Below the pieces are notes generated by a model. It saw only the letters and a program-made list of their open reading frames with translations, had not been told where the DNA came from and made no database searches. The position numbers and the translations under genes were made by a program. DNA of 64,000 bases, taken from contig NZ_WMBA01000009.1 of NCBI RefSeq assembly GCF_009707865.1, positions 1 through 64,000 on the forward strand, read 5' to 3'. Position 1 is the first letter of the stretch, and the number at the start of each line of letters is the position of its first letter. The stretch is from Amycolatopsis pithecellobii. Its GTDB lineage: Bacteria > Actinomycetota > Actinomycetes > Mycobacteriales > Pseudonocardiaceae. Below are positions 1-8,597 of the stretch, one piece after another.

Positions 1-490
1 GCAGGGACATCTGCAGGACCGGAATTCCGCCGTAGGGGTACATGGTCTTCAACGGCACCCACGCCCCGTGGTCCAGACCTCGACTGACGTGCTGGTAGAC
101 CGGTTCGCTGTCGGGCATCGTGGCCGCGACCCGGGACGCCAGCCGGCTGGCATCCGGTGTTTCATATGTCATCTGGAAGTACCGTCGGGCGAAGCCCCCG
201 AAGTCGTAGACCAACGGCGTGTTCGGCCCCGACGCCGACAGGCTGAGCGGGGCGGATTCCCAGTGCGCGCTGACGATCAGGATCGCTGTCGGTTTGGGCA
301 GCGACTGCGACCAGCCGAACAGCTCGCTCATCCACAACGCGTCCTCGAACAGAGCCGGCGAGCCATGGCTGACGTAGAGCGCGGGCATCGGGCCATCCGC
401 CGGCGTCCAGCGGCGCTGATCACGACTCTTAGGGGCCTGCTCGCGCATGAACAGGTCGTAGACATCCGCGGGATCGGCAGCGGCATTCAT
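1..490 (-). CDS. LigB/DODA-type extradiol dioxygenase (YgiD-like), partial
   Basis: The reverse strand reads open from an ATG at 490 to the window edge, giving about 163 N-terminal residues; the C-terminus lies outside. Visible blocks are YVSHGSPAL near residue 38, VSAHWES near residue 66, YDFGGF and GLDHGAWVPL near residue 140. These are the His-containing metal-site segments of the LigB-fold family that includes 4,5-DOPA dioxygenase YgiD. Members are cytoplasmic non-heme iron or zinc enzymes that cleave catechol rings; many actinobacterial homologues have no assigned substrate. The next gene is on the same strand about 100 nt upstream, so co-transcription is possible. The family call is firm, the substrate unknown. 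Confidence 0.85.
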   Translation of the reverse strand, partial: MNAAADPADVYDLFMREQAPKSRDQRRWTPADGPMPALYVSHGSPALFEDALWMSELFGWSQSLPKPTAILIVSAHWESAPLSLSASGPNTPLVYDFGGFARRYFQMTYETPDASRLASRVAATMPDSEPVYQHVSRGLDHGAWVPLKTMYPYGGIPVLQMSL

Positions 491-589
491 GGTTGACCTC
501 ACAAGGTAGGTGCGCTCCGCGGCGGGGATTACCAGCCGCGGAGCGCGACGATCGGCCTTACGTTCCGGAAGGAGACAGCTCGAAACGAC

Positions 590-1537
590 TCAGAGGGTGA
601 TCACGATCTTGCCGCGAGCGCCGCCCGAGGCAAGCGTCGCGAGACCTTCGGCGGCTTGGTCGAGTTCGAGGACCTGGGCAACGCCGGCCAGCATGGAGCC
701 GTCCGCGATCTTCGCCGCGATCGGGGCCGTGACCTCGCGGGTGGCGTGGGCCATCACCTTGTGGCCGACCAGGCCGAAGCTGTTGAGGGTGTCCTCGTCG
801 GGTCCCATGGTGGTGAAGGTGACCACGCCGTTCTTCTTCACCGCGCCGAGGGGGATCTGCTCCGCGGTGTTACCGGCGAGGTTGACCAGGGCGTCGACGC
901 CGTCGGCGTACTGCGCGAGCACCTGGTCGGTAACCGATCCGGCGTTGAAGTCGATGGTGGTCGTGGCGCCGAGGTCGCGCAGGCGCTCGGCGTCGGCAGC
1001 CGTGCCGGTGGCGACGACCTTGATCTGCTTGGCGGCCAGCAGCTGCACCACGTAGGACCCGACGCCACCCGACGCGCCGTTCACCAGGACCACGCTGCCG
1101 GCACCGACCTCGTCGCCGAGGGCGTCGACCGCAGCCGAGGCCGCGGCGGAGGCGAGCGGGATCGCCGCGGCGGTGACGAAGTCCAGGCCCTCGGGCAGGA
1201 CCTCGACGCCGGCCGCGGGCAGCACGGCGTACTCGGCCACCGTGCCGGCCTGGATCGGCGGAGCCAGCAGGACGTGGCCGTAGACGTGGTCGCCGACCTC
1301 GACATGGTCGACTCCGGCGCCGACGCTCTCGACGACGCCGGCGGCATCGCGGCCCACGACGAGCGGGTACTCGTGCGGGATCATGCCGGACATGGCGCCG
1401 GCGGCCAGGATGTTGTCGATCGGGTTGAGCGCTGCTGCCTTGACGCGAATGAGGACGGCGCCCTCGCCGGCCACCGGGGCCGGGATGTCGCCGAGAGTGG
1501 GCTGGTCGCCGGCGTTGGGGACGTGCAATGCGCGCAT
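590..1537 (-). CDS. NADP-dependent zinc-free alcohol dehydrogenase / quinone oxidoreductase
   Basis: A 315-residue MDR-superfamily reductase starting MRALHVPNAGDQPTLG. The GroES-like N-terminus (VAGEGAVLIRVKAAALNPIDN) is followed by a Rossmann domain with the NADP motif NGASGGVGSYVVQLL near residue 150. The structural and catalytic zinc cysteines of classical ADHs are absent, as in quinone oxidoreductases (QOR/Qor-like). The frame extends 34 residues further upstream, but the ATG at 1537 has a GGAG-type ribosome site and conserved sequence begins there. The gene is divergent from a marR gene, with dyad operators between them, so it is probably the MarR target and responds to a quinone, phenolic or oxidant signal. 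Substrate is inferred only at class level. Confidence 0.9.
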   Translation of the reverse strand: MRALHVPNAGDQPTLGDIPAPVAGEGAVLIRVKAAALNPIDNILAAGAMSGMIPHEYPLVVGRDAAGVVESVGAGVDHVEVGDHVYGHVLLAPPIQAGTVAEYAVLPAAGVEVLPEGLDFVTAAAIPLASAAASAAVDALGDEVGAGSVVLVNGASGGVGSYVVQLLAAKQIKVVATGTAADAERLRDLGATTTIDFNAGSVTDQVLAQYADGVDALVNLAGNTAEQIPLGAVKKNGVVTFTTMGPDEDTLNSFGLVGHKVMAHATREVTAPIAAKIADGSMLAGVAQVLELDQAAEGLATLASGGARGKIVITL

Positions 1538-1616
1538 AGTTGTTTTCTCCGGTTGTTGTGAGGTCGATCGGGCGGTGCGCTTCGTCCAGGCGACGAGTCG
1601 TCGCCACCTGGCATCA

Positions 1617-1696
1617 TTCACGTGTGAAGCTTCACGCATGAACTAAAGGTAGCCCGGAACAGTTCATGACGCAAAGCGTTTTGGTTCACACGTGAA
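1617..1696. promoter_or_regulatory. Paired MarR-type operator dyads in the divergent promoter
   Basis: TTCACGTGTGAA (1617-1628) and TTCACACGTGAA (1685-1696) are both perfect TTCAC-N2-GTGAA inverted repeats and are reverse complements of each other. A weaker TTCA..TGAA half-match lies at 1631-1642. They sit between the oxidoreductase (start 1537) and the marR gene (start 1719), the usual layout for autoregulation. Assignment to this MarR protein is inference from position. Confidence 0.7.
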
Positions 1697-1718
1697 GGAG
1701 CTGGGGTAGCTTGGACGC

Positions 1719-2183
1719 ATGGCGAGTGCAGAACCGAACTGGCTGAATCAGCAGGAGAAGGACGCGTGGACGGCCCTGACGAGCGTGCTGACCCGCCTGC
1801 AGCCCTCCCTCAACTCGCAGATCATGCGTGACTCGAACATCACGCACTTCGAGTACATCGTGATGTCCGGGCTCTCTGATGCCCCCGACCGCACGATGCG
1901 AATGAGTGATCTCGCCGCTGCCGCGGGCGCGGGGCTACCCCGGCTGTCCCAGGTCATCAGCCGGTTGGCGAAGCGAGGCTGGGTGACCCGCCACGCCGAC
2001 CCCGGGGACGCCCGGTGCGTGCTGGCCACCCTGACCGAGGCGGGATGGGACAAAGTGGTGGCAACCGCGCCCGGACACGTCAACGAGGTGCGGCGCCTGG
2101 TGTTCGACCACCTCACCAAGGCGCAGGTCGCGCAGTTGGCCACGATCGGTCACCGGATCGCCGCCGCACACGACGGCAAATGA
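1719..2183 (+). CDS. MarR-family transcriptional regulator
   Basis: This 154-residue protein has the MarR winged-helix layout: an N-terminal dimer helix (WTALTSVLTRLQPSLNSQIMRDSNITHFEYIVMSGLSD), the recognition helix region MSDLAAAAGAGLPRLSQVISRLAKRGWV and the wing with RHADPGDARCVLATLTEAG (the DxRxxxxxLT signature). It starts at an ATG 23 nt after the second operator dyad. It is divergent from the quinone oxidoreductase and probably represses both genes until a small phenolic or redox ligand binds. No conserved Cys near the N-terminus is seen, so ligand binding is more likely than an OhrR-type thiol switch. Confidence 0.92.
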   Translation: MASAEPNWLNQQEKDAWTALTSVLTRLQPSLNSQIMRDSNITHFEYIVMSGLSDAPDRTMRMSDLAAAAGAGLPRLSQVISRLAKRGWVTRHADPGDARCVLATLTEAGWDKVVATAPGHVNEVRRLVFDHLTKAQVAQLATIGHRIAAAHDGK

Positions 2184-2841
2184 TCCGCATGCAGGGGCGC
2201 GCCCGCGGCTCACTTTGAAATCTGAACAATATTTCGATCAAGGTCGGATGGCCGCGTTGCGCGCCTCCGGCCAGGCGACCGGTGTCGCGCGGCGCGATTC
2301 GTGCCGAGGCGGCGGCGGTGGTGGTCGCACCGCCAGGGTGCGGGAGCGTTCGGGATAGCTGTAGTTGCGCCACCCGAAGCAAATGTTCGACCGAGAAATA
2401 AAGCTTCGAAAGCGTATGGACATTTCGAGCGTCTCTTGGTTACGGTGGTCAGCACCATCACCCAGCGTCGAGGAGATGAGGGCGCTCGTGCACCCATTTC
2501 GGCTCATGGCGTACCAGGCCACGCCGCGGCGAGCCGGCCGCCCGTGGAGTTCGCCGAAGCACCTGGCGCTCGGGTGTCGGTCAGCACGCGCTCCGTGAAT
2601 GCACAGGGACGACCCCCATCATCGTGCGCGGGAATCGTGTCGACGAAGCCGGCGACCGCCCGTTCAGCCCGATCCGTTGCAGGCCCTGGCCGCCGATGCC
2701 GAATTGTTCGAGCGGGGAACCTGGGTGCGCGCGGGGCCGGGCACCACACGGCCGTCTCCGGAGGATCCATCGCCTATCGAACATACGTGCGGAATGCTGA
2801 TGCTCCAGTCCGGCGACCCAGTTACAGACAAAGGAGTAATC
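2184..2841. other. Long intergenic region upstream of the NitT/TauT transporter
   Basis: About 660 nt without a convincing gene. All six frames give only low-complexity Arg/Pro/Ala-rich readings without recognisable domains. The part at 2215-2440 is noticeably richer in A+T than the surrounding genes (for example AACAATATTTCGATC and GAAATAAAGCTTCGAAAGC), which suits promoter and operator DNA for the transporter operon that starts at 2842. No specific site is called. Confidence 0.5.
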
Positions 2842-3852
2842 GTGAGACTCACCCTGCGCGCAGGCGCCGCCGCGAGTGCGGCGCTGCTGGCCGTCGCCGC
2901 CCTTGCCGGGTGCGGATCGAGTTCCCGGGATTCACCGGCCGCTGTCGGCTCGGATGGAAAGTGCACGAGTCCGGCGACGTTGAAGACGAACCTGGTGCCG
3001 CTCTACCCGTTGGTCAAAATCGGCAACGATGCGGGCATCTTCCAGAAGCACTGTCTGGTGGTTCAGGACACCCCGGCGCAGTCTCCGGTCGCGGCGATCC
3101 CGGCGATCGTGGGCGGGTCGCAGGACCTGACGCTGCTGCCGGCGGCCAACCTGATCAGCACGCTGAATCAGAAGGTTCCGCTCAAGATCGTCGCACCGGG
3201 CGCCAAGATTCCCGACGACGCGGACAGCTTGCCGCCGGCGAAGGTCGACGCGGCGGGTGTGTTCCTGCCGAAGGGCTCGACGATCAAGAGCCCGAAGGAG
3301 CTGGAGGGTAAATCGGTGGCGGTGCCGGGTCTGGGGACCTCGATCCAGTTCGGGGTGATGGCCGCGGTGGCCAACGCCGGCGGGGACCCGTCCAAGATCA
3401 AGTTTGTGCAGCTCGACTCGCAGACCGAGGTGCAGCAGCTGCGGGCCGGTAAGGTCGACGCCGCGGCCATCGCCACCCCGTTCTCGACTCAAGTCGAAAA
3501 AGACGGCTACACCCGAATCGCATCGCCGACCACGGCTCTCTACGGCGCCGGGCTCGCCCACACCCCCTGGGTGACCAGCCAGAAGGCACTGTCGGCCAAG
3601 CCCGACGCGTTCAAGCGTTTCCGCGAGGCGATCCTCGAGGTGCAGGCCTACTCGATGGCCCACCCGGACGAGTACTACCAGGCCATGGCCGACCAGTCCA
3701 AGATCCCGCTCGACGCGATCAAAGCGGGCCCCGGATTCTGGTTCGCCACTCAAATGGACGTCAACGCGCTGAAAGCCTTCGCGAACAAATTGAAGTCCCT
3801 CGGCATCGTCACGCAGGTTCCGGAGCTCGACAATGTCATTGCTACGTCCTAA
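2842..3852 (+). CDS. ABC transporter substrate-binding lipoprotein, NitT/TauT (SsuA/THI5-like) family
   Basis: This 336-residue protein starts at GTG 2842 behind AAGGAG (2831-2836). A signal peptide ends in the lipobox LAGC near residue 23, so the protein is probably lipid-anchored outside the membrane. The mature part has the NMT1/THI5-like pattern: a substrate approach segment (NLVPLYPLVKIGNDAGIFQKHCL), IPAIVGGSQDLTLLPAANLIS, and LEGKSVAVPGLGTSIQFGVMAAVANAGGDPSKIKFVQL. The family binds sulfonates, nitrate, thiamine precursors, phthalates and other aromatic acids. Its reading frame overlaps the permease by 20 nt, followed by the ATPase. The neighbouring catabolic genes suggest an organic acid substrate; this is inference. 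Confidence 0.92.
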   Translation: MRLTLRAGAAASAALLAVAALAGCGSSSRDSPAAVGSDGKCTSPATLKTNLVPLYPLVKIGNDAGIFQKHCLVVQDTPAQSPVAAIPAIVGGSQDLTLLPAANLISTLNQKVPLKIVAPGAKIPDDADSLPPAKVDAAGVFLPKGSTIKSPKELEGKSVAVPGLGTSIQFGVMAAVANAGGDPSKIKFVQLDSQTEVQQLRAGKVDAAAIATPFSTQVEKDGYTRIASPTTALYGAGLAHTPWVTSQKALSAKPDAFKRFREAILEVQAYSMAHPDEYYQAMADQSKIPLDAIKAGPGFWFATQMDVNALKAFANKLKSLGIVTQVPELDNVIATS

Positions 3853-5611
3853 TACCGCTGCCGCGCGTCCGGGCGAGATGATTCGCGAACCGCGGAACAT
3901 CACGCGCCGGATCGCGTCGGCGGTCCTCCCGATCGCGGGAATTCTGATCGCCTTCGTCGCCTGGCAGTGGCTCGCGACGGGGCCCTTGCAGCGCAGCGGC
4001 CTCCCTCGTGTTCCCGCGACTTTCGATGCCCTCGGCGGGATCCTCGGGCAGTCCGCATTCTGGAGCTCCGTCGGCGGCACGTTGCTGCAGGCGCTGGTTG
4101 GCTTCGCGCTTTCCGTCGCGATCGCGCTGCCGATCGGTCTCTACGTCGGCACGAGCTTGCTGGCGTACCACGCGACCAAGCTCGTGATCGAGATCCTCAA
4201 ACCGATACCGGCGATCGTCATCCTCCCGCTCGCCGTGCTGCAATTGGGCACGACGGGAGCGCTGTCGATCTTCCTCGTCATGTTCTCGCTCATCCCGCTG
4301 CTGATCATCACGGTCGCGGCCGGTGCGCGGGACACCGACCCGGTCAGGCTGGACGCGGCCCGCTCGTACGGACTCGGCAGCATCGCGCGGACCTGGCGGA
4401 TCGTGGTGCCGAGCGCCCTGCCGTTCGTCGCGACCGGCCTGCGGGTCAGTGCGGCCTTCGCCTTGATCATCGCCGTTCTCGCCGGCCTCTACGGCGGCGC
4501 TCCCGGTATGGGCCATGACCTCGATGTCTACCGGCAAGCCGGGGTGCTGGAGACGTCGTTCGCGTACGTCGTCGTCCTGGGTGTGCTCGGACTCGCGCTG
4601 AACATCCTGCTCACCGCGGGCGAGCGGAAAGTTCTCTTCTGGCACGAATCCGTCCGGAAGAACGTCGGCCGGAACGACGGTGCGGCGGGGGACACCAGCC
4701 GGTTTTCCGCGGAGCGGCGGCGACTGTGGGCGGTCCAGGACAGTGCCGGGCGATTCGTGCACCGCGTAACCGCCGTCCCGGTCGTACGAGTCGTCGGCCG
4801 GGCGCTGCGGCCACGCCGGATTCCGGTGTCCGAGCCGGCGTGGCGGTGGACGCTACGAGGTGTGCTGATCCTCGTGCCGGTCGCCCTCCTTGCGGTGTGG
4901 TGGGTCGAATCGGCGAGCTCGGAGAACCCGTTCTTCCCGCCGTTGTCGGATACGGTCAGCCGTTTCGGCGCCATTTGGTTGAACCCCGCCGCTTTCGACA
5001 ACGCATTCCCGAGCCTGCGGAATCTCGTTGTCGGATTCGCCCTGGGATCGGCCGCCGGCGTTCTGGCGGGGGCCGTCATCGGTCAGGTCCGGTGGTTGTT
5101 CACCATGCTCAACCCGCCGATCTCCTTCTTCAGGGCAATTCCGAGCATCGCCTATCTCCCCATCCTCATCGCGGTCATCGGGTTCACCGCTCCGATGCGG
5201 ATCACGGCGATCACCCTCGCGTCGTTCTTTCCCGTTCTGATCGCCGCGATCGACGGAGTCCGCAGCATCGACGAAACTGTCGTCGATGTGACCAGGAGCT
5301 ATCGGATCCCCCGGTTGATCACGCTGTTCTCCGTCCGGCTTCCCGCGGCGACCCCGCGGATCTTCGCCGGCGCGGAGATCGGACTCGTGGCCGCACTCAT
5401 CGTCATGGTCGCCTCCGAGCTCATCGGGACGTCCCAGGGCATCGGCGCTCAGGTGCTGCTCGCCCAGCAGACTTTCCAATTCTCGGACATGTGGGCCGGG
5501 ATCGTTCTTCTCGCGGCGATCGGCATCCTGTCCAACCTCGTCTTCCGCTTCGTCCGGGGCCGGATCCTGGCCTGGTACGACGGCGCGCGAGCTGCCAGCA
5601 AGGCCCAGTGA
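3833..5611 (+). CDS. Fused double ABC permease (two BPD_transp_1 domains)
   Basis: This 592-residue membrane protein carries two complete SsuC/TauC-like permease domains in one chain. The first spans roughly residues 25-260 (ILIAFVAWQWLA at the start, EAA-like loop with LDAARSYGLGSIARTWRIVVPSALP). A polar linker of about 80 residues (FWHESVRKNVGRNDGA and onward) leads to the second at about residues 340-585 (EAA loop DVTRSYRIPRLITLFSVRLPAATPRIFAG). Family members are normally single-domain homo- or heterodimers of about 260 residues, so the fusion makes an obligate heterodimer. The ATG at 3833 overlaps the binding protein; MIREPRNITRR at 3878 is an alternative start. Confidence 0.92.
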   Translation: MSLLRPNTAAARPGEMIREPRNITRRIASAVLPIAGILIAFVAWQWLATGPLQRSGLPRVPATFDALGGILGQSAFWSSVGGTLLQALVGFALSVAIALPIGLYVGTSLLAYHATKLVIEILKPIPAIVILPLAVLQLGTTGALSIFLVMFSLIPLLIITVAAGARDTDPVRLDAARSYGLGSIARTWRIVVPSALPFVATGLRVSAAFALIIAVLAGLYGGAPGMGHDLDVYRQAGVLETSFAYVVVLGVLGLALNILLTAGERKVLFWHESVRKNVGRNDGAAGDTSRFSAERRRLWAVQDSAGRFVHRVTAVPVVRVVGRALRPRRIPVSEPAWRWTLRGVLILVPVALLAVWWVESASSENPFFPPLSDTVSRFGAIWLNPAAFDNAFPSLRNLVVGFALGSAAGVLAGAVIGQVRWLFTMLNPPISFFRAIPSIAYLPILIAVIGFTAPMRITAITLASFFPVLIAAIDGVRSIDETVVDVTRSYRIPRLITLFSVRLPAATPRIFAGAEIGLVAALIVMVASELIGTSQGIGAQVLLAQQTFQFSDMWAGIVLLAAIGILSNLVFRFVRGRILAWYDGARAASKAQ

Positions 5612-5653
5612 ACCCCGGCTCGCACATTCCATCGCACCTGAAATGAGGACTAC

Positions 5654-6457
5654 GTGACCAACAGCATCGAGGAGCGAATCACATCGCCGGGTGATCTCGC
5701 CCCCATTGAATCGCGGCTCTCGATCAGGAGCCTGCACAAGTCCTATGGCGCCAAGCCGGTCATCGGCGACCTGTCGTTCGAGGTGGCACCAGGAGAGTTC
5801 GTCTGTGTCGTGGGCCCGTCGGGGGTCGGGAAGACGACACTGCTGAAATGTCTCTCCGGGCTCATCCCGCCGTCCGGTGGCGACGCGCTGCTCGACGGAC
5901 GCCGTATCGACGGCCCGCCCCGTGAGATGGCGCTCGTGTTCCAGGACTACACGCGGTCGCTCATGCCCTGGCTGACAGTGGAGCGAAACGTCCTGCTTCC
6001 CCTGCGCGGTTCGGATCTGCCCCGTGCCGAGCGGCGCGAGCGTGTCGTGCGCGCGCTCGCCGAAGTCGGTCTGTCGGAGGCGGTTGCGAAGTACCCTTGG
6101 CAGCTCTCGGGCGGGATGCAGCAGCGCGTCGCCATCGCGCGCGCGATCGCGTATCAGCCGGAGATCATGCTCATGGACGAGCCCTTCGCGTCCCTCGACG
6201 CGCAGACCCGGTTCGACCTCGAGGATCTCCTGCTGCGTGTCCGTGACGACCTCGGTGTCACGATCCTGTTCGTCACGCACGACATCGACGAAGCCGTCTA
6301 CCTGGCGGACCGGGTCATCGTCCTGGGGGAGTCCCCGTGCCGGGTCCTGGAGATCGTGGATGTCGACCTGCCCCGGCCGCGGGATCAGATCACGACGCGC
6401 TCGCTGCCCGCGTTCGCTTCACTCCGCACGCGCGTCCTGACGCTCATCCGGCACTGA
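5654..6457 (+). CDS. ABC transporter ATP-binding protein, SsuB/TauB-like
   Basis: This 267-residue ATPase has Walker A GPSGVGKTT near residue 60, a Q-loop (VFQDYTRSLMPWLTV), signature LSGGMQQRVAIARA, Walker B IMLMDEPFASLD and the H-loop VTHDIDEAVYLADRVIVL. It starts at GTG 5654. It closes the binding protein-permease-ATPase operon and couples ATP hydrolysis to import through the fused permease. The stop codon at 6455-6457 directly abuts the stop of the convergent GntR gene, with no spacer. Confidence 0.93.
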   Translation: MTNSIEERITSPGDLAPIESRLSIRSLHKSYGAKPVIGDLSFEVAPGEFVCVVGPSGVGKTTLLKCLSGLIPPSGGDALLDGRRIDGPPREMALVFQDYTRSLMPWLTVERNVLLPLRGSDLPRAERRERVVRALAEVGLSEAVAKYPWQLSGGMQQRVAIARAIAYQPEIMLMDEPFASLDAQTRFDLEDLLLRVRDDLGVTILFVTHDIDEAVYLADRVIVLGESPCRVLEIVDVDLPRPRDQITTRSLPAFASLRTRVLTLIRH

Positions 6458-7213
6458 TCAGCCGCCCGATTTCGCAACGCCGCGCTCGTCCGGCCCCGCG
6501 ACCGGCTTTGCCTCGTCCGCTTGAGTATCGGTGCTTTTCAGGTGATCGAGGAGGATGTCGGCGGTCTTCCGCAGATGCGCTCTGAGCAGACCGCTGGCCA
6601 GTGCGGCATCTCGTGCCAGCGCCGCATCTTTGATGGCGACGTGCTCAGCTGCGAAGTCGCGACGATCGCGGTCCAGGGTGACACCGCTCGACCAGCTCCA
6701 GTAGATCTGGTTGGCGTCGCGGAGCGCGGCGGCAATATCAATCAGCCGTCGAGAGGGGCAGCCCGAGATCAGCGCGACGTGGAATGCGGTGTGCTGCGCC
6801 GACCATTCGGGGCTGACGACCCGTGCGGTTTCGTCTTTCCAGACCGGAGTTCGTTCGAGTGCATAGTGACTGGCTACCACCCCTGTCTCCCACTCAAGGC
6901 CGGCACGGGCGACCGACTGCTCCAACGCGGCGCACTCGACCTCGCACCGGGCCACAGTCAGGTCGAGCAAGTCCTCGGCCGAGATGAACGGGACCCGGTA
7001 GCCGACTTGGGGTTCCGAGACCACCAAGCCGAGTTCGCCGAGCCGGGAAAGTGCCTCGCGGGTGACCCCCACACTCGCCGCGTAGCGATCGCTCAAGGAC
7101 GAGAAGGCGAGTTTTGTCCCAGGCGGTAGGGCGCCGGAGAGGATATCGGCGCGCAAGCGGGCGAAGACCCCGGCAGCCCGGGTGCGCTCTGGCGGCATGG
7201 TCACGCCAAGCAT
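6458..7213 (-). CDS. GntR-family regulator (FCD-type)
   Basis: This 251-residue protein has a winged HTH of GntR type at residues 14-75 (FARLRADILSGALPPGTKLAFSSLSDRYAASVGVTREALSRL) and an all-helical FCD-like effector domain (LDLTVARCEVECAALEQSV, HTAFHVALISGC, EHVAIKDAALARD, LRAHLRKTADILLDHL). FCD proteins typically sense organic acids bound at a metal site. It is divergent from the amidohydrolase at 7329 and convergent with the transporter, so it is the likely local regulator of the catabolic island. Two TATTCGAA elements lie in the divergent promoter. Confidence 0.88.
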   Translation of the reverse strand: MLGVTMPPERTRAAGVFARLRADILSGALPPGTKLAFSSLSDRYAASVGVTREALSRLGELGLVVSEPQVGYRVPFISAEDLLDLTVARCEVECAALEQSVARAGLEWETGVVASHYALERTPVWKDETARVVSPEWSAQHTAFHVALISGCPSRRLIDIAAALRDANQIYWSWSSGVTLDRDRRDFAAEHVAIKDAALARDAALASGLLRAHLRKTADILLDHLKSTDTQADEAKPVAGPDERGVAKSGG

Positions 7214-7220
7214 TCTAGCG

Positions 7221-7305
7221 TATTCGAACGTGTCGGCCGCGACCCCGAGGTCCGTCCACAGTTCAACTCCGACTACTTCTTCAGATTACTGACACAATAT
7301 TCGAA
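7221..7305. promoter_or_regulatory. Repeated TATTCGAA elements in the gntR/amidohydrolase divergent promoter
   Basis: TATTCGAA occurs at 7221-7228 and again at 7298-7305, both containing the palindrome TTCGAA. They flank the 115-nt divergent intergenic region. Use as the GntR operator is a guess from position. Confidence 0.35.
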
Positions 7306-7328
7306 AACTATTCAGAGGAGTGTGCGAG

Positions 7329-8357
7329 TTGTCCGGAACGGCACATGAGGTGTCACGCGTCATCGCGGTGGAGGAGCACGTGTGGAGCCCTGAGCTTCGC
7401 GGGGCACTGCTCGAGCTCGGCGGTGATGACACCGTGGACGCCTTCAGTAACGACGCCACGACCAATCGCCTGCTCCTCGACGCCGGCGAGGAGCGGCTGG
7501 CCCGGATGGACGCCGCGGGCGTGGACTTCCAGGTGCTGTCCATAACCTCCCCGGGTACCCAGCAGCTGCCGGCGGCACAAGCGGTATCCGTTGCGCGGAT
7601 CTCCAACGACTTCCTCGCCGACGCGGTACGGCGCCATCCCGGCCGATTCGCCGCGTTCGCCACGCTGCCCACGCCCGACCCCGCGGCAGCCGCCGACGAA
7701 TTGCACCGGTGCGTCACCGAGCTCGGTTTCGTCGGAGCGATGCTGTTTCCGCGCACGGGCCCGGACTACCTCGACCACAAAAGTCATCGGCCGATCTTCG
7801 ACGCCGCCGCGGAGCTCGACGTTCCCGTGTACATCCACCCCGGCGTCCCACCGGAGGCGGTGCGCGAAGCCCTGTACGGCGGCTTCGACTTCGCCACGAA
7901 CCTGATGTTGTCCACGGGAGGATGGGGGTGGCACGCGGATGCGGGGTTGGCCGCGCTGCGGCTCATTCTCGCCGGCACCTTCGACCGGCATCCGGATCTC
8001 CAGATCATCCTCGGTCACTGGGGGGAGATGCTCGTGTCGTTCGCCGACCGGGCCGACGGGCTCTCGCGGGCCAGTGCCCATCTCGAACGCCGGATTCTCG
8101 ACTACATCACGGGCAACGTCTATGCCACCGCCGGTGGGATTTTCAGCCACCGTATGCTGCGCCAGGTCCTCGATGTCGTGGGTCCTGATCGCATCATGTT
8201 CGCCGTGGACGACCCTTACACGGCCACGATCGGGAGCGAGAGCAAAGCCTCTCCCGGCTTCGCCCGCGCCTTCATCGAGACGGCACCCATCGGCGCGGAG
8301 GACAAGGCCAAGCTGGCGCATCGCAACGCCGAGCGGTTCCTCCTGAAGCGCGGCTAG
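7329..8357 (+). CDS. Amidohydrolase-2 family decarboxylase (gamma-resorcylate decarboxylase-like)
   Basis: A protein of about 342 residues with the TIM-barrel amidohydrolase-2 fold of ACMSD and gamma-resorcylate decarboxylase. The N-terminal VIAVEEH matches the E-x-H metal ligands of gamma-resorcylate decarboxylase rather than the usual HxH. Further ligand segments are VPVYIHPG, IILGHWGE and the Asp in FAVDDPYTATIG. The stretch LAGTFDRHPDLQIILGHWGE is strongly typical of that subfamily. The family decarboxylates hydroxybenzoates reversibly or hydrolyses related rings. A TTG at 7329 sits 8 nt behind GAGGAG (7315-7320); GTG 7320 is in frame but overlaps the ribosome site. Decarboxylation of an aromatic acid is inference. 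Confidence 0.88.
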   Translation: MSGTAHEVSRVIAVEEHVWSPELRGALLELGGDDTVDAFSNDATTNRLLLDAGEERLARMDAAGVDFQVLSITSPGTQQLPAAQAVSVARISNDFLADAVRRHPGRFAAFATLPTPDPAAAADELHRCVTELGFVGAMLFPRTGPDYLDHKSHRPIFDAAAELDVPVYIHPGVPPEAVREALYGGFDFATNLMLSTGGWGWHADAGLAALRLILAGTFDRHPDLQIILGHWGEMLVSFADRADGLSRASAHLERRILDYITGNVYATAGGIFSHRMLRQVLDVVGPDRIMFAVDDPYTATIGSESKASPGFARAFIETAPIGAEDKAKLAHRNAERFLLKRG

Positions 8358-8597
8358 CGACTGTTTCGAAAGTGGTTTGCGTAGCGGTGCGGGTAGCGGA
8401 ACCTCAGTCCCGCCCGCCAGCCCGACCGCCACCCCTGGCGGACGCGCTTCGCGCGGCAGCGCTTCTGCACCACGTCGGCGCTGTCCTCGCGAGGAACCAC
8501 CTGAGAATTCGGCAGCAGCGTGTCAGTTGACGGCCCACCGCAAGCGGCTCCGCCGCTTATGAAACACGACCTGGGCGTCACTATCCACAATGGACAA
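8358..8597. other. Non-coding spacer with a candidate dispersed repeat
   Basis: This 240-nt spacer lies between the convergent amidohydrolase and SDR genes. An antisense reading frame across it (8354-8629) encodes an Arg-rich peptide ending RYPHRYANHFRNSR that has no domain. The sequence is ordered and GC-rich, with CGCTTCGCGCGGCAGCG at about 8448-8464, and could be a repeated intergenic element or terminator-associated sequence. Nothing in it supports a gene. Confidence 0.35.

Noticed and set aside
656-1561. 301-residue open frame opposite the quinone oxidoreductase
   Set aside because: Gly/Val/Asp/Arg-rich antisense shadow of a clear MDR reductase; no domain of its own.
2932-4080. 382-residue open frame opposite the NitT/TauT binding protein
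   Set aside because: Arg- and His-rich composition typical of high-GC antisense frames; the plus strand has a lipoprotein signal, a ribosome site and conserved motifs.
4853-6280. 475-residue open frame opposite the permease and ATPase
   Set aside because: Highly charged antisense reading over two coupled transporter genes with clear motifs.
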